Shown: in pieces, positions 15,331 to 23,962 of the stretch
How the letters are laid out: each line of letters opens with the position of its first letter
Position numbering within the stretch: position 1 is the stretch's first letter
Source of the DNA: Candidatus Wolfebacteria bacterium RIFOXYB1_FULL_54_12
GTDB lineage: Bacteria > Patescibacteriota > Minisyncoccia > UBA6257 > UBA9933
Direction: 5' to 3'
NCBI GenBank assembly: GCA_001793895.1
Contig: MGIT01000003.1
Coordinates: forward strand, 88,707-132,528
DNA: 43,822 bases
Translations under genes and position numbers: made by a program
The notes under the pieces: generated by a model
Seen by the model: the letters and a program-made list of their open reading frames with translations, nothing else
Database searches by the model: none
What the model was told of the DNA's origin: nothing

Positions 15331-17949
15331 TTAACTGCAGAGTCCCCAGCCGCAGTTTGGGCATTTGCGGCAACCCTCTTGCCGCACCAGCTTTGTTTTA
15401 CAGCTCGGACAATTGGTCAATTCCCTTAGCGAGCCCGCAAAATCTTCCGCATTGAGCGCCGAAGGTGCCGGCGACAGACCGAGCTCTACCGCGCTCGTGA
15501 CCGCGCCCGCCTTGTGGTAGATCGTCATTCCCTTTGCCTTCTCATCCTTGATGACGGTCATTTCACTTTCCTTTCTTTTGTCTTCTTTTTCCTTATCCCC
15601 TTTCTTGGTACCTGCATTCAATACCTGGCTGGTCAATGACTTGTCGCGATACACGGTAACGCCCTTGCATCCCAGTTCATGCGCCAACAGGTAAATCTCT
15701 TTGATATCATCAACGGTCGCCGTTGCCGGCAAGTTGTTCGTTTTGGAAATGGAGGAATCTGTCCAGCGCTGCAAAATGCCGAGCACCCGCACGTGATCCT
15801 TCGGCGCGATATCCATGGATGTCACAAACACCTTCTTCAATTTTGGCGGCATGTAACCGATACTTCGCACACTTCCCGCGGTCGACGAAACATCCTTCAA
15901 GAGCGCGTCATCCATCAGACCCTCCCGCTGCATGCGATCTTCAAACACCGGATCGACGTAGAAGAAACTGCCGATCGATATGCTTTTTTCAAACACGAGA
16001 CTGAATACCGGCTCAATGCCCGACGAACACCCTGCGATCATGGAAATGGATCCGGTCGGCGCGAGCACCGTAGTAAACCCGTTGCGGATGCCGTGTTTCT
16101 TGACCTTTTCCACCAGCCCCTTCCAATCTTGCTTCCACGATTTTTTGTCCTTAAAGGCAGAGAATGGCATCTTGCCATCCTTATATGATGACTTGTCAAA
16201 CATCGGCATGCGTCCGCGCTCCTTTGCAAGATCGACGGATGCGATCTTGGTCTGATAATTCAAGAATTCCATGAGTTCCTCCATGAATGCGAAACCTTCC
16301 TTGGAATCGTACGGAATCTCAAGTTCGTATAACAGGTCGCCGAGGCCCATCATGCCAAAGCCGATCTTGCGGGTCGCCAATGTCATGGCTTCGATCTCGG
16401 GCATCGGATATTTGTTCACGTCGATGACGTTATCGAGCAAGCGCATTGAAATCTGAACGTCTTCCGCAAGGCGATCCCAGTTGAATACCGCCTTCTTTCC
16501 CCCGTTCTTTTCCGCGTAGCTCCACACGTTGATCGAACCGAGGTTACAGCTTTCATGCGGATACAAAACCACTTCGCCGCACGGGTTCGTACTTTCGATC
16601 GGGCCCATGGATTTCAAAAATGGATTATGCTCGTTGATATTATCGAAGAACAACGCTCCCGGCTCTGCCGATTCCCATGCCTGGTAGGCAATAAGATCAA
16701 AGAGCTGTTCCGGATCCACTTCCTTTACCACCTTGCCGCTCCGCGGATTCAACAGCTGATACGGCTTCCCTTCTTCAAGCGCTTTCCAAAACTCCGGCAT
16801 CAACATGACCGAAATATTAAAGTTACGCAACGCCTTGTTACCCTCCTTTGCCTTGATGAACTTTTCTATATCGGGATGGTTGCTGTTCAAGATACCCATG
16901 TTCGCACCACGACGAATGCCGCCCTGCTTGATGACCTCGGTCATGTTGTCGAACATGGACATGAAGCTGATCGGCCCCGAAGCGGTGCCTCCCGTCGTCT
17001 TCACAAAATCGCCTTCCGGTCGCAAGTGTGAAAAGTTATAGCCAACGCCGCCGCCCGACTTAAAAATGACCGCGGCGGACTTGAGCGTATCCATGATCAA
17101 CTCGATGGAATCCGAAACGCCCAGCGTAAAACACGCACTTCCCATACCAAGATGGTTTCCAAAGTTCGCGATCGCCGGCGTGTTCGGCAAAAACTTCCGC
17201 CCGATCATCAGGTTATAATATCCTTCCAACTCTTCGGTGTATTTATCGAAATATCCCTTCTTGAACAGATCGAGTAACTCATTCCATGACACCTTTATCT
17301 GCCTATTTGCCGCATTGCGCGCAAACAGCCGATGCAATGCTTCAACATGAAATATATTCAGCCTGTACGATCCTATGGCGAGCTTGCCGGCGAGCTTTGC
17401 ATAATCCACTTCTTCAACGCGATGTTCGGTCCCTCCGGGCCTGCGCTGATATACCTTCGTATCATAAAACAGTGACGAAAGTACGATATGGGTCGCAACC
17501 CTGCCAAACAGCTGCTTTGGCGATTCCATAATATTCCCCTCTTCGTCTTTTATGAGATAGCGGCTCGCCAAAACACGCAACGCGTTCAAGTCGAACTTTT
17601 TGTCCACTTCGTCTATTTCCTCCTTATTCAATATCTGTTCCTTTTGATGACGGATGTCCGCGCGATGTGTGCGGTACAAAATATACGACTTCGCCATTTT
17701 GGCGTGTCCGGCACTGATCAACACATGCTCCACCATGTCCTGGATCTCTTCCACTCCGGGAGCCTCACCCTTCGTACCCTCGTTGACGCGCCTCACGACC
17801 TCGGCGGCAAGTTCTTCCGCCATATCCCAATTCTCTTCTCCTACGGCTACCGACGCCTTGTAAATGGCCTTGACGATCTTTTCGATATTAAATGGCACCA
17901 ACTGGCCATTCCGTTTGAGCACTGTTTTGAACATAGAGTAGGCGGCCAA
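15331..17949 (-). CDS. nrdJ: Class II (adenosylcobalamin-dependent) ribonucleoside-diphosphate reductase
   Basis: 872 aa with no intein. An N-terminal ATP-cone (KTVLKRNGQLVPFNIEKIVKAIYKA, about 7-95) precedes the ten-stranded barrel with SNPCGEV-type (ESTNPCGEVVLYPHESCNLGSINV), the finger-loop region and APTGSISMIAGCSSGIEP. The C-terminal tail ends in a Cys-rich CPSCKTKLV...CRKCPNCGWGLCS, a zinc-ribbon-like end that also carries the redox cysteines. It makes deoxynucleotides and needs B12; no cobalamin genes are visible, so the cofactor is probably scavenged. A TTG start at 17949 is preferred because GGGGAG lies 5 nt upstream; the ATG at 17934 is the alternative. Confidence 0.95.
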   Translation of the reverse strand: MAAYSMFKTVLKRNGQLVPFNIEKIVKAIYKASVAVGEENWDMAEELAAEVVRRVNEGTKGEAPGVEEIQDMVEHVLISAGHAKMAKSYILYRTHRADIRHQKEQILNKEEIDEVDKKFDLNALRVLASRYLIKDEEGNIMESPKQLFGRVATHIVLSSLFYDTKVYQRRPGGTEHRVEEVDYAKLAGKLAIGSYRLNIFHVEALHRLFARNAANRQIKVSWNELLDLFKKGYFDKYTEELEGYYNLMIGRKFLPNTPAIANFGNHLGMGSACFTLGVSDSIELIMDTLKSAAVIFKSGGGVGYNFSHLRPEGDFVKTTGGTASGPISFMSMFDNMTEVIKQGGIRRGANMGILNSNHPDIEKFIKAKEGNKALRNFNISVMLMPEFWKALEEGKPYQLLNPRSGKVVKEVDPEQLFDLIAYQAWESAEPGALFFDNINEHNPFLKSMGPIESTNPCGEVVLYPHESCNLGSINVWSYAEKNGGKKAVFNWDRLAEDVQISMRLLDNVIDVNKYPMPEIEAMTLATRKIGFGMMGLGDLLYELEIPYDSKEGFAFMEELMEFLNYQTKIASVDLAKERGRMPMFDKSSYKDGKMPFSAFKDKKSWKQDWKGLVEKVKKHGIRNGFTTVLAPTGSISMIAGCSSGIEPVFSLVFEKSISIGSFFYVDPVFEDRMQREGLMDDALLKDVSSTAGSVRSIGYMPPKLKKVFVTSMDIAPKDHVRVLGILQRWTDSSISKTNNLPATATVDDIKEIYLLAHELGCKGVTVYRDKSLTSQVLNAGTKKGDKEKEDKRKESEMTVIKDEKAKGMTIYHKAGAVTSAVELGLSPAPSALNAEDFAGSLRELTNCPSCKTKLVRQEGCRKCPNCGWGLCS

Positions 17950-18032
17950 TAGCTCCCCGCGTTGAATGCTCCGCCTAATGTCGGGGATTCAGGACAACTT
18001 GCTATCGCCAATTTTGTTAATTAGGAGTACTG

Positions 18033-18080
18033 GATTCCTCCGTCCGTCCGTTCGCCGGTTGGCGGACGGACGGGAATGAC
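18033..18080. repeat. Mosaic palindromic repeat after ftsZ
   Basis: GATTCCTCCGTCCGTCCG...CGGACGGACGGGAATGACA, a hairpin with long GC-rich arms. It is downstream of ftsZ, where it could also act in transcript termination or stability. Confidence 0.7.
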
Positions 18081-18088
18081 AAGCGTTA

Positions 18089-19414
18089 TTATTTCTTCTT
18101 TCTTCTCAGAAATGCCGGTATATCCCATTCCTTTTCCTTTGTTTCCACAACGTCTTCTTCGTCGTATTCATCCGCACTATCCTGTCTCCCTGCAGACGAC
18201 GTGCGCGGCTCTTCCCTATCTTCCTTGACGCCCTGTTCCATAGATCCTCCAAACGGCAACCCGCTACTGCTCCGCACCGGCAGGTCTTCGCTTCCCGAAA
18301 AGTAATGCGAGTATCTTCCTTCGCGCGCAAGCGTATCGGAAAATCCGGTCGCGATCAATGTGATCTTTAGCTGACCTTTATTCAGCTTCCTGTCGTAATA
18401 GGTTCCAAAGATGATCCGCGCGGACTGGTCTGCACTTTCCGCCACCGCGCTCGCTATCTCGTTTATTTCGTGCATCTTCAAGTCATTGCGCCCCGAAATG
18501 CAAAGCAATATGCCCCGCGCCCCCTCGACCGATGTTTCCAACAACGGCGAGTTTATGGCGGAGCTTGCCGCCTTTCCGGCGCGTCCACTGCCCGAAGCAA
18601 TACCCAAGCCGACCATGGCCGATCCTGAATCACGCATGACCGCCTTAACGTCTGCAAAGTCGATATTAATGATACCGGGGGTCAAAATAAGCTCCGTTAC
18701 GCCACGGACTGAATCGCGCAAGATCTTATCTACTTCCTCAAACGCCTTCATGAGCGACGTGTCCTTACTAATAATGGAAAAGATCCTATCGTTCGGCACG
18801 GTAATGAGCGTGTCCACACGATCGCGCATTCTAATGATCCCCTCTTCGGCGATCCGCGAGCGTTGGCCTCCTTCGAATGCAAACGGCTTCGTAACAATAC
18901 CGACAGTTAAAATGCCGAGGTCTTTTGCTATTTCAGCGACCACCGGCGCCGCTCCCGTGCCCGTACCACCCCCCATACCCGCGGTAACAAAGATCATATC
19001 GGCATCCTTGATGGCCTCGGTGATCTCGGCCCGATTTTCTTCGGCCGCTTGTTTACCCAACTCAGGGTTCATTCCCGTTCCCATTCCCTTGGTAAGGTTC
19101 TTGCCGATATAGATCCGCTTTTTCGCCTGCGTTTGGTTCAAGTCTTGCAGGTCGGTATTGATCGCGATCAGCTCCACCCCTCTCGGGAAGTCTTCGTACA
19201 TGCGCGAGATGGCATTTCCTCCGCCTCCGCCTACGCCCACAACCTTGATGCGCACCACGACGTGATCATCTTTGCCTTTTACCGGACCCGACGTTTTGCT
19301 CTTTGGCTGAACAGGCGCCTTCGCTTTTTCCTTTTTAACTGCTGTCGGTCGCTTTTGCGCTACGGTCGATCTTGCCGAGCTTGTATTTGTCTTTGTTGTT
19401 TTCTTTGCTTTCAT
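18089..19414 (-). CDS. ftsZ: Cell division GTPase FtsZ
   Basis: 441 aa from ATG 19414; an upstream in-frame GTG at 19447 is less likely. A Lys/Thr-rich N-terminal extension of about 50 residues (MKAKKTTKTNTSS...) precedes the tubulin-like core. The core has VVGVGGGGGNA (the first phosphate loop), the signature GGGTGTGAAP at about 146-155, NVDFADV-like INIDFADVK and the C-terminal domain. A variable linker ends in the conserved tail WDIPAFLRRKKK, which binds FtsA. It polymerises into the Z ring. It lies 44 nt after ftsA and is probably cotranscribed with it. The basic N-terminal extension is unusual and could contact nucleic acid or membrane. Confidence 0.97.
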   Translation of the reverse strand: MKAKKTTKTNTSSARSTVAQKRPTAVKKEKAKAPVQPKSKTSGPVKGKDDHVVVRIKVVGVGGGGGNAISRMYEDFPRGVELIAINTDLQDLNQTQAKKRIYIGKNLTKGMGTGMNPELGKQAAEENRAEITEAIKDADMIFVTAGMGGGTGTGAAPVVAEIAKDLGILTVGIVTKPFAFEGGQRSRIAEEGIIRMRDRVDTLITVPNDRIFSIISKDTSLMKAFEEVDKILRDSVRGVTELILTPGIINIDFADVKAVMRDSGSAMVGLGIASGSGRAGKAASSAINSPLLETSVEGARGILLCISGRNDLKMHEINEIASAVAESADQSARIIFGTYYDRKLNKGQLKITLIATGFSDTLAREGRYSHYFSGSEDLPVRSSSGLPFGGSMEQGVKEDREEPRTSSAGRQDSADEYDEEDVVETKEKEWDIPAFLRRKKK

Positions 19415-19458
19415 AACGGTATTTTTAAAACTTGTACACTTGCACACGCCCTACGGCA

Positions 19459-20688
19459 TCATGGCTTTATATGTTTTAATAGTTTTTTGATCGACCCAAT
19501 CATTCCTTTTCCGCGTACCGAACCTTGTCCTCCCAGCTGGCTATTCCCTTCCACCAACAATCCCGCCGCAACGATAAATTGCACATCGTCCAGTTTTTCA
19601 AGTATATCCTGGCTTGCCACATCAAATACATTTACCTCGCAATTCGCCATGTGCACCGGCAAGTTTAATTCCTGCCGCGCAAGATCGATGACGCCGGATG
19701 TCTTTGCGCCACCTCCGCACAAGATCACTCCCGCGGGCAAGTGCGTCTTTTTAATGGCACGCAATTCTGACCCGACCAACTCAAATATCTCCGCCAAGCG
19801 GGATTCTATCACTTCCGCAACTTCCCTGCGCGTGCACGTTCCTTTGAGCCGTGCATCGATGTCCGCAAGGTCTATTTTGTCTTTTGCCGCCACTTCTTTC
19901 GCCAACGCGTGCCCAAACGACACCTTTACCTTTTCCGCCGCCGCAATAGACGACTTCAATTTTACCGCGAGGTCGTTCGTAATGTGCGTCGCGCCGATTG
20001 GAAATACTTTGATGCCCGCCAATTTATTTTCTTCGAACACGACCATGCTCGTCGTACCCGCGCCGATGTCGATCAATACCACACCCAGATCCTTGTGTGC
20101 CTTGGTCAATGCCGCATGCGATGCAGCCAACGGACCATAGACGATATTTTCTTCTTCTACATGTCCTCCCGCATGTTCGATCGATTGGGTAAGGTTGTTC
20201 AATGCCTCGGTAAACGCGCTCACGATCATGCTGTACACCTCCAAGCGCGTTCCGCTCATGCCGAGCGGGTTCTGTATTTGATCCGATCCATCGACGATAT
20301 ATTCCTGTACCAGCGTGTGGATCTTGCGCAAGTTTCTATCGGTCTTAATAGCCTCCGCTCCTGCGATAGCGCGATCCATGTCTTCCTGCCCTATTTCATT
20401 CGTTCCGCGCGAAACGGCCGCGATACCACGCGAGCCGCTCACCGCCACTCGCCTGCCATTGATGTTCACAAACAGATTGTCCAACACCGCCTTATCGATA
20501 CCCGCTATTTCATCGAATGCCGCTTCAAGCGCAGCCGTTGCCGCTTCCACATCGGTCACCTCCCCTTTGTTCACTCCTCCAGACGGAACCTTTACCATTT
20601 CAATGATCGACAATTTACCGTCTTTGCCGACTTCCGCGACCGCCAATTTTATTTCCGCCGTTCCAAGATCAAGTGCAGTGATAAACAT
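19459..20688 (-). CDS. ftsA: Cell division protein FtsA
   Basis: 409 aa, actin-like ATPase. It starts MFITALDLGTAEIKLAVAE (phosphate-1 motif), has the SHS2/1C region, then VVLIDIGAGTTSMVVFEE (phosphate-2) and GVILCGGGAKTSGV (adenosine motif). It ends in an amphipathic helix, GMIGSIKKLLKHIKP, that would tether it to the membrane. It anchors FtsZ. It starts 25 nt after ybeY and directly precedes ftsZ, the usual order. The gap before it holds an ATTAGAAATTA-type short repeat. Confidence 0.97.
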   Translation of the reverse strand: MFITALDLGTAEIKLAVAEVGKDGKLSIIEMVKVPSGGVNKGEVTDVEAATAALEAAFDEIAGIDKAVLDNLFVNINGRRVAVSGSRGIAAVSRGTNEIGQEDMDRAIAGAEAIKTDRNLRKIHTLVQEYIVDGSDQIQNPLGMSGTRLEVYSMIVSAFTEALNNLTQSIEHAGGHVEEENIVYGPLAASHAALTKAHKDLGVVLIDIGAGTTSMVVFEENKLAGIKVFPIGATHITNDLAVKLKSSIAAAEKVKVSFGHALAKEVAAKDKIDLADIDARLKGTCTRREVAEVIESRLAEIFELVGSELRAIKKTHLPAGVILCGGGAKTSGVIDLARQELNLPVHMANCEVNVFDVASQDILEKLDDVQFIVAAGLLVEGNSQLGGQGSVRGKGMIGSIKKLLKHIKP

Positions 20689-20713
20689 GAGGGGTGATAA
20701 AAATTTCTAATTT

Positions 20714-21205
20714 CTAATTCTTAATTTCTAATAATTTCATGACCGCCGTTTCTTTTCGTTCCATTTTTACGGCATCGACGCCTGCAATGTGATCGAATCC
20801 AAACAAGTGCAACACGCCATGGACCAAAAGAAAATCGATCGATAGGAACTCTTCGGTTCTTCGACTTCGCTCAGAACGCCCTTCGGGCGATTTCTTTTTA
20901 TTCCGCTTCGTCCACCAATCGCTCGACATTTCCGGGTTCAGATAGATCTCCCCTTTTCTGCGTATTTCTTCCTTCGGATACACAAATTGCTTCGGCTCCT
21001 CAAAGCTCAATACGTTCGTCGAAGAATCTTTCCCCCGATACAGCCTGTTTAGCGTGCGCATCTGTCTGTTCCCCAGCAACAACACATCGATCGAAACATT
21101 TTCTTTTTTTAGGGCTTCAAGAATGGCCAGTACTTTTCGTTGTACCGGACGCCTGAGCGCCTCAAACTTCTTGTCGATGCTTTGCACCGTCACTTTGTTG
21201 GTCAT
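20714..21205 (-). CDS. ybeY: Endoribonuclease YbeY (rRNA maturation)
   Basis: 163 aa from the ATG at 21205 (MTNKVTVQ). The longer open frame back to 21307 is rejected because it would run through a terminator hairpin. The three-histidine zinc site HGVLHLFGFDH is at about 129-139, and LNRLYRGKDSSTNVLSFE is the other hallmark. It processes the 3' end of 16S rRNA and takes part in ribosome quality control. Residues about 104-118 (KKKSPEGRSERSRRT) come from a dispersed repeat inserted in frame, in a surface loop before the catalytic helix. Confidence 0.93.
   Translation of the reverse strand: MTNKVTVQSIDKKFEALRRPVQRKVLAILEALKKENVSIDVLLLGNRQMRTLNRLYRGKDSSTNVLSFEEPKQFVYPKEEIRRKGEIYLNPEMSSDWWTKRNKKKSPEGRSERSRRTEEFLSIDFLLVHGVLHLFGFDHIAGVDAVKMERKETAVMKLLEIKN
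20855..20887. repeat. Dispersed repeat inserted in frame in ybeY
   Basis: GGTTCTTCGACTTCGCTCAGAACGCC followed by CTTCGGG. It is a variant of the CCCTTCGACTTCGCTCAGGG elements at 4140 and 4237, with compensating changes in both arms (GTTCT/AGAAC instead of CCCT/AGGG). It adds codons without breaking the frame. Confidence 0.7.
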
Positions 21206-21244
21206 ACCGTAATGCGTTACCCTGATTTTATCAAAAGCCCTCCT

Positions 21245-21276
21245 AAAAAACAAATGCGCCTCACGAGGCACATTTG
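21245..21276 (-). terminator. Terminator after the site-2 protease gene
   Basis: On the minus strand AAATGTGCCTC pairs with GAGGCGCATTT over a 2-nt loop, then GTTTTTT. It separates the protease from ybeY and argues for the downstream ybeY start. Confidence 0.85.
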
Positions 21277-21296
21277 ACACATTTTTCTCTATTTGT

Positions 21297-21866
21297 CTAA
21301 AAGACAAACAAGAGCATAAGAATAAGAACCATCAACAATATCGGCCCGTTTTTCTCCAAAAAAAGCTCCACGCCATGCCATTTTTTAGGCAACAGCATGA
21401 ACAATACCTTTGAACCATCGAGTGGCGGCAATGGGACAAGGTTAATAATGCCAAGCCATACATTCACAAAGATGATAATGGATAAAAATGTCGGCAAGTT
21501 TGGTATGATCACGCCAAAAACCGACATTCCCGTCGTAATGGCATAAAAGACCGCCGCTACCGCAAAGTTACTTACCGGCCCTGCCAGCGCAATCAGTCCG
21601 CCATCGCGCTTCGGGTTTTTCAAGAACATCGGGTTGAACGGCACCGGCTTCGCCCAGCCGAACAGGATCGGACTCTGAAACAGGTAGAGCATTACTGGCA
21701 GCAATATGGACCCGACCGGATCGATGTGCCGTATCGGATTCAATGTCAAACGCCCCGCGTCCTTTGCGGTCGGATCACCCAGCTTATACGCCATTGCGCC
21801 ATGCGCGACCTCGTGGATGATTGCTGCAAACAAAAATACGAATAAGTAGAAAAATGGAATAACCAT
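21297..21866 (-). CDS. Site-2 protease family (M50) membrane metalloprotease
   Basis: 189 aa with four or five hydrophobic segments. The zinc motif HEVAHG is at about residues 18-23, followed by LTLNPIRHIDPVGS. The third metal-ligand motif NLVPLPPLDGSK is near residue 150. It is a short M50 family member without a PDZ domain, expected to cleave membrane-embedded substrates; the target is unknown. The start codon lies exactly where transcription should begin from the TATACT box upstream. Confidence 0.92.
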   Translation of the reverse strand: MVIPFFYLFVFLFAAIIHEVAHGAMAYKLGDPTAKDAGRLTLNPIRHIDPVGSILLPVMLYLFQSPILFGWAKPVPFNPMFLKNPKRDGGLIALAGPVSNFAVAAVFYAITTGMSVFGVIIPNLPTFLSIIIFVNVWLGIINLVPLPPLDGSKVLFMLLPKKWHGVELFLEKNGPILLMVLILMLLFVF

Positions 21867-21872
21867 ACCGAA

Positions 21873-21901
21873 AGTATAAAGGTAAATGAGACATGGGACA
21901 A
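21873..21901 (-). promoter_or_regulatory. Leaderless-type promoter of the site-2 protease gene
   Basis: TTGTCC (21901-21896), 17 bp, TATACT (21878-21873), then 6 nt to the ATG. The predicted +1 coincides with the start codon. Confidence 0.65.
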
Positions 21902-22344
21902 GGAAAATACTATATACCCCCCTATTTCAATCTTTATCCTCAAACCAAACAAGATTCTTCATTTCTCCTGCCAATCGTTTGGTATTTGCGTGAGACATAA
22001 CGCCGAGATACGACCTAAGCGAAGCCTCAAGTGCTGCCTCGGAGATAACTCCTGCATGATATGCCGCCACCTTTATTTTAAATTTTTTAAACATCCGTTG
22101 TCTCGTCTTCGCCCGTACTAACCGATAATTCGGAAACATGACATACCCAAGGAAGTCAACACCCTGGTGCAATTTTCTGATGAAAACTTTGTTTGGATGT
22201 AATGCAAGCGCAAGCCGATTGCTCAAAAATGTGGATATTGGCGCGATTAGCTGTTCCAAATACAGCCGATCAGACGAAACTATTGCAAAGTCATCGGTGT
22301 AGCGGGCATACTGTTTTATATGAAGCATATGTTTCACAAACTGA

Positions 22345-23010
<666 letters not shown>

Positions 23011-23027
23011 AATAACCAACTACAACC

Positions 23028-23381
23028 ATGAACGATCTCGACATCCCCATCTTCAAAAAAACCTATGAGCTATACAAAACCTTTTACGCCATCCGGCAGA
23101 CTGTTCCAAAACAAGACCGTTACGCCTTGTGGCAAAAATGCGAAAACATGCTTTTGGACATCATGGAACATATCATGATCGGCGGACAAGTCCCTAAACA
23201 GCAGAAGCTGCCTTTTCTTGAGAAGGCGAGCACGGAAATAAACATGTTCAGAATATTCGTCCGTCTTGCCAAAGATATCAAGGCGATCGATACCAAAAAA
23301 TATATCCTCCTTCAGGAACACATTGATGAGATAGGCAGAATGCTCGGCGGATGGATAAAATCCATAAAAGACGGCCGATAA
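23028..23381 (+). CDS. avd: Avd-like accessory protein of the diversity-generating retroelement
   Basis: 117 aa, all helical. It has the look of the four-helix-bundle Avd/S23-type family: DIPIFKKTYELYKTFYAIRQTVPKQDRYALWQKCENMLLDIMEHI, then FLEKASTEINMFRIFVRLAKDIKAID and a final helix ending GGWIKSIKDGR. Avd proteins form a barrel that binds the reverse transcriptase and template RNA and are needed for mutagenic cDNA synthesis. It lies on the opposite strand from the target, template and reverse transcriptase and starts 17 nt from the reverse transcriptase ATG. A strong hairpin terminator follows. Confidence 0.9.
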   Translation: MNDLDIPIFKKTYELYKTFYAIRQTVPKQDRYALWQKCENMLLDIMEHIMIGGQVPKQQKLPFLEKASTEINMFRIFVRLAKDIKAIDTKKYILLQEHIDEIGRMLGGWIKSIKDGR

Positions 23382-23393
23382 TCCATTTTTCAA

Positions 23394-23424
23394 CAATGCC
23401 CGCCGAACTGGCGGGCATTGTTTT
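23394..23424 (+). terminator. Terminator after avd, also the 3' boundary of the template RNA
   Basis: CAATGCCCGCC and GGCGGGCATTG form a perfect 11-bp stem with a 5-nt loop, followed by TTTT on the plus strand. On the minus strand it lies about 20 nt past the 3' end of the template repeat and could define or protect the RNA end. Confidence 0.8.
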
Positions 23425-23830
23425 AGAACTGGAGAGTGACTTCGGAAGAAAGCCGGACGCCGACCCATAGTTGTCGTTGTAGTTGTCGCAATCATTCGTG
23501 TTGAACTTGAGCCTGTCGTCGTTGAAGTTCAAGATCGGAGCCTTGTCGAACCGGCCATCGCCGTCAGGATATTGCCTTCGCCCATCAGCGTCACCGAATA
23601 TCGAGCGTTGCCTCCGGTGCTTTCGAAAAAGCTCCGGACTATATGCTTTGTATTCTGTATTTAATCGGCGGCATAGTCGTTTACAAGACATCCGCGCAAG
23701 GCAAAGGCAAGCAGTATCCCTCCAATGCAACGCACTCCCCTTAACCGTAGCCAAGAGAACTCCGGTTGGTTTATTGAAGAGCGGATCGGGCGCCGACAAT
23801 CCGTAGACTGCCGTCCATTAACCTAATCTG
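23421..23830 (-). ncRNA. DGR template RNA unit (predicted)
   Basis: Transcription from the promoter at 23837-23865 would start near 23830 and run through the template repeat (23572-23443) to the hairpin at 23420-23394, giving an RNA of about 410-440 nt. The upstream 250 nt hold no convincing gene; a 173-codon open frame through the region reads the repeat in the target frame but has no recognisable protein in front. Exact ends are inferred. Confidence 0.65.
23443..23572 (-). repeat. DGR template repeat (TR)
   Basis: 130 bp aligned without gaps to the variable repeat at 23969-24098 (offset 526). On the coding (minus) strand the TR has 33 adenines; 23 of them differ in the VR, and only one other base differs (23481). 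Many codons in the diversified part are AAC/AAT/GAC, typical TR codons that give broad amino-acid choice without stops. The last 25 nt (23467-23443) contain no adenine on that strand and are invariant, as expected for the initiation-of-mutagenic-homing end. Confidence 0.97.
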
Positions 23831-23836
23831 TTATTG

Positions 23837-23865
23837 AGTATATATAAAAAAGATTTCAAAATCAA
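23837..23865 (-). promoter_or_regulatory. Promoter of the DGR template RNA
   Basis: TTGATT (23865-23860), 17 bp, TATACT (23842-23837) on the minus strand, placed between the target-gene terminator and the template repeat. Confidence 0.65.
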
Positions 23866-23875
23866 AAATAAAAAA

Positions 23876-23900
23876 CCCATCCGTGCCTAACACGGATGGG
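23876..23900 (-). terminator. Terminator of the DGR target gene
   Basis: CCCATCCGTG and CACGGATGGG form a perfect 10-bp stem with a 5-nt loop; on the minus strand it is followed by TTTTTTATTTTTG. It lies about 65 bp past the target stop. Its position is further from the VR than the homing-assisting hairpins known from other DGRs. Confidence 0.85.
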
Positions 23901-23962
23901 CTGATTTTGCTCCAAACTCAAGAATTCAAAAAGATTAAGGAATTCAAGCGTACAAAGTACGA

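Noticed and set aside
21206-21307. Upstream start for ybeY
   Set aside because: It would place the terminator hairpin of the previous gene inside the coding sequence and adds a non-conserved N-terminus.
23278-23799. 173-codon frame on the minus strand through the template repeat
   Set aside because: It overlaps avd on the other strand; only the template repeat part resembles protein (the target tail). The template is read as RNA.
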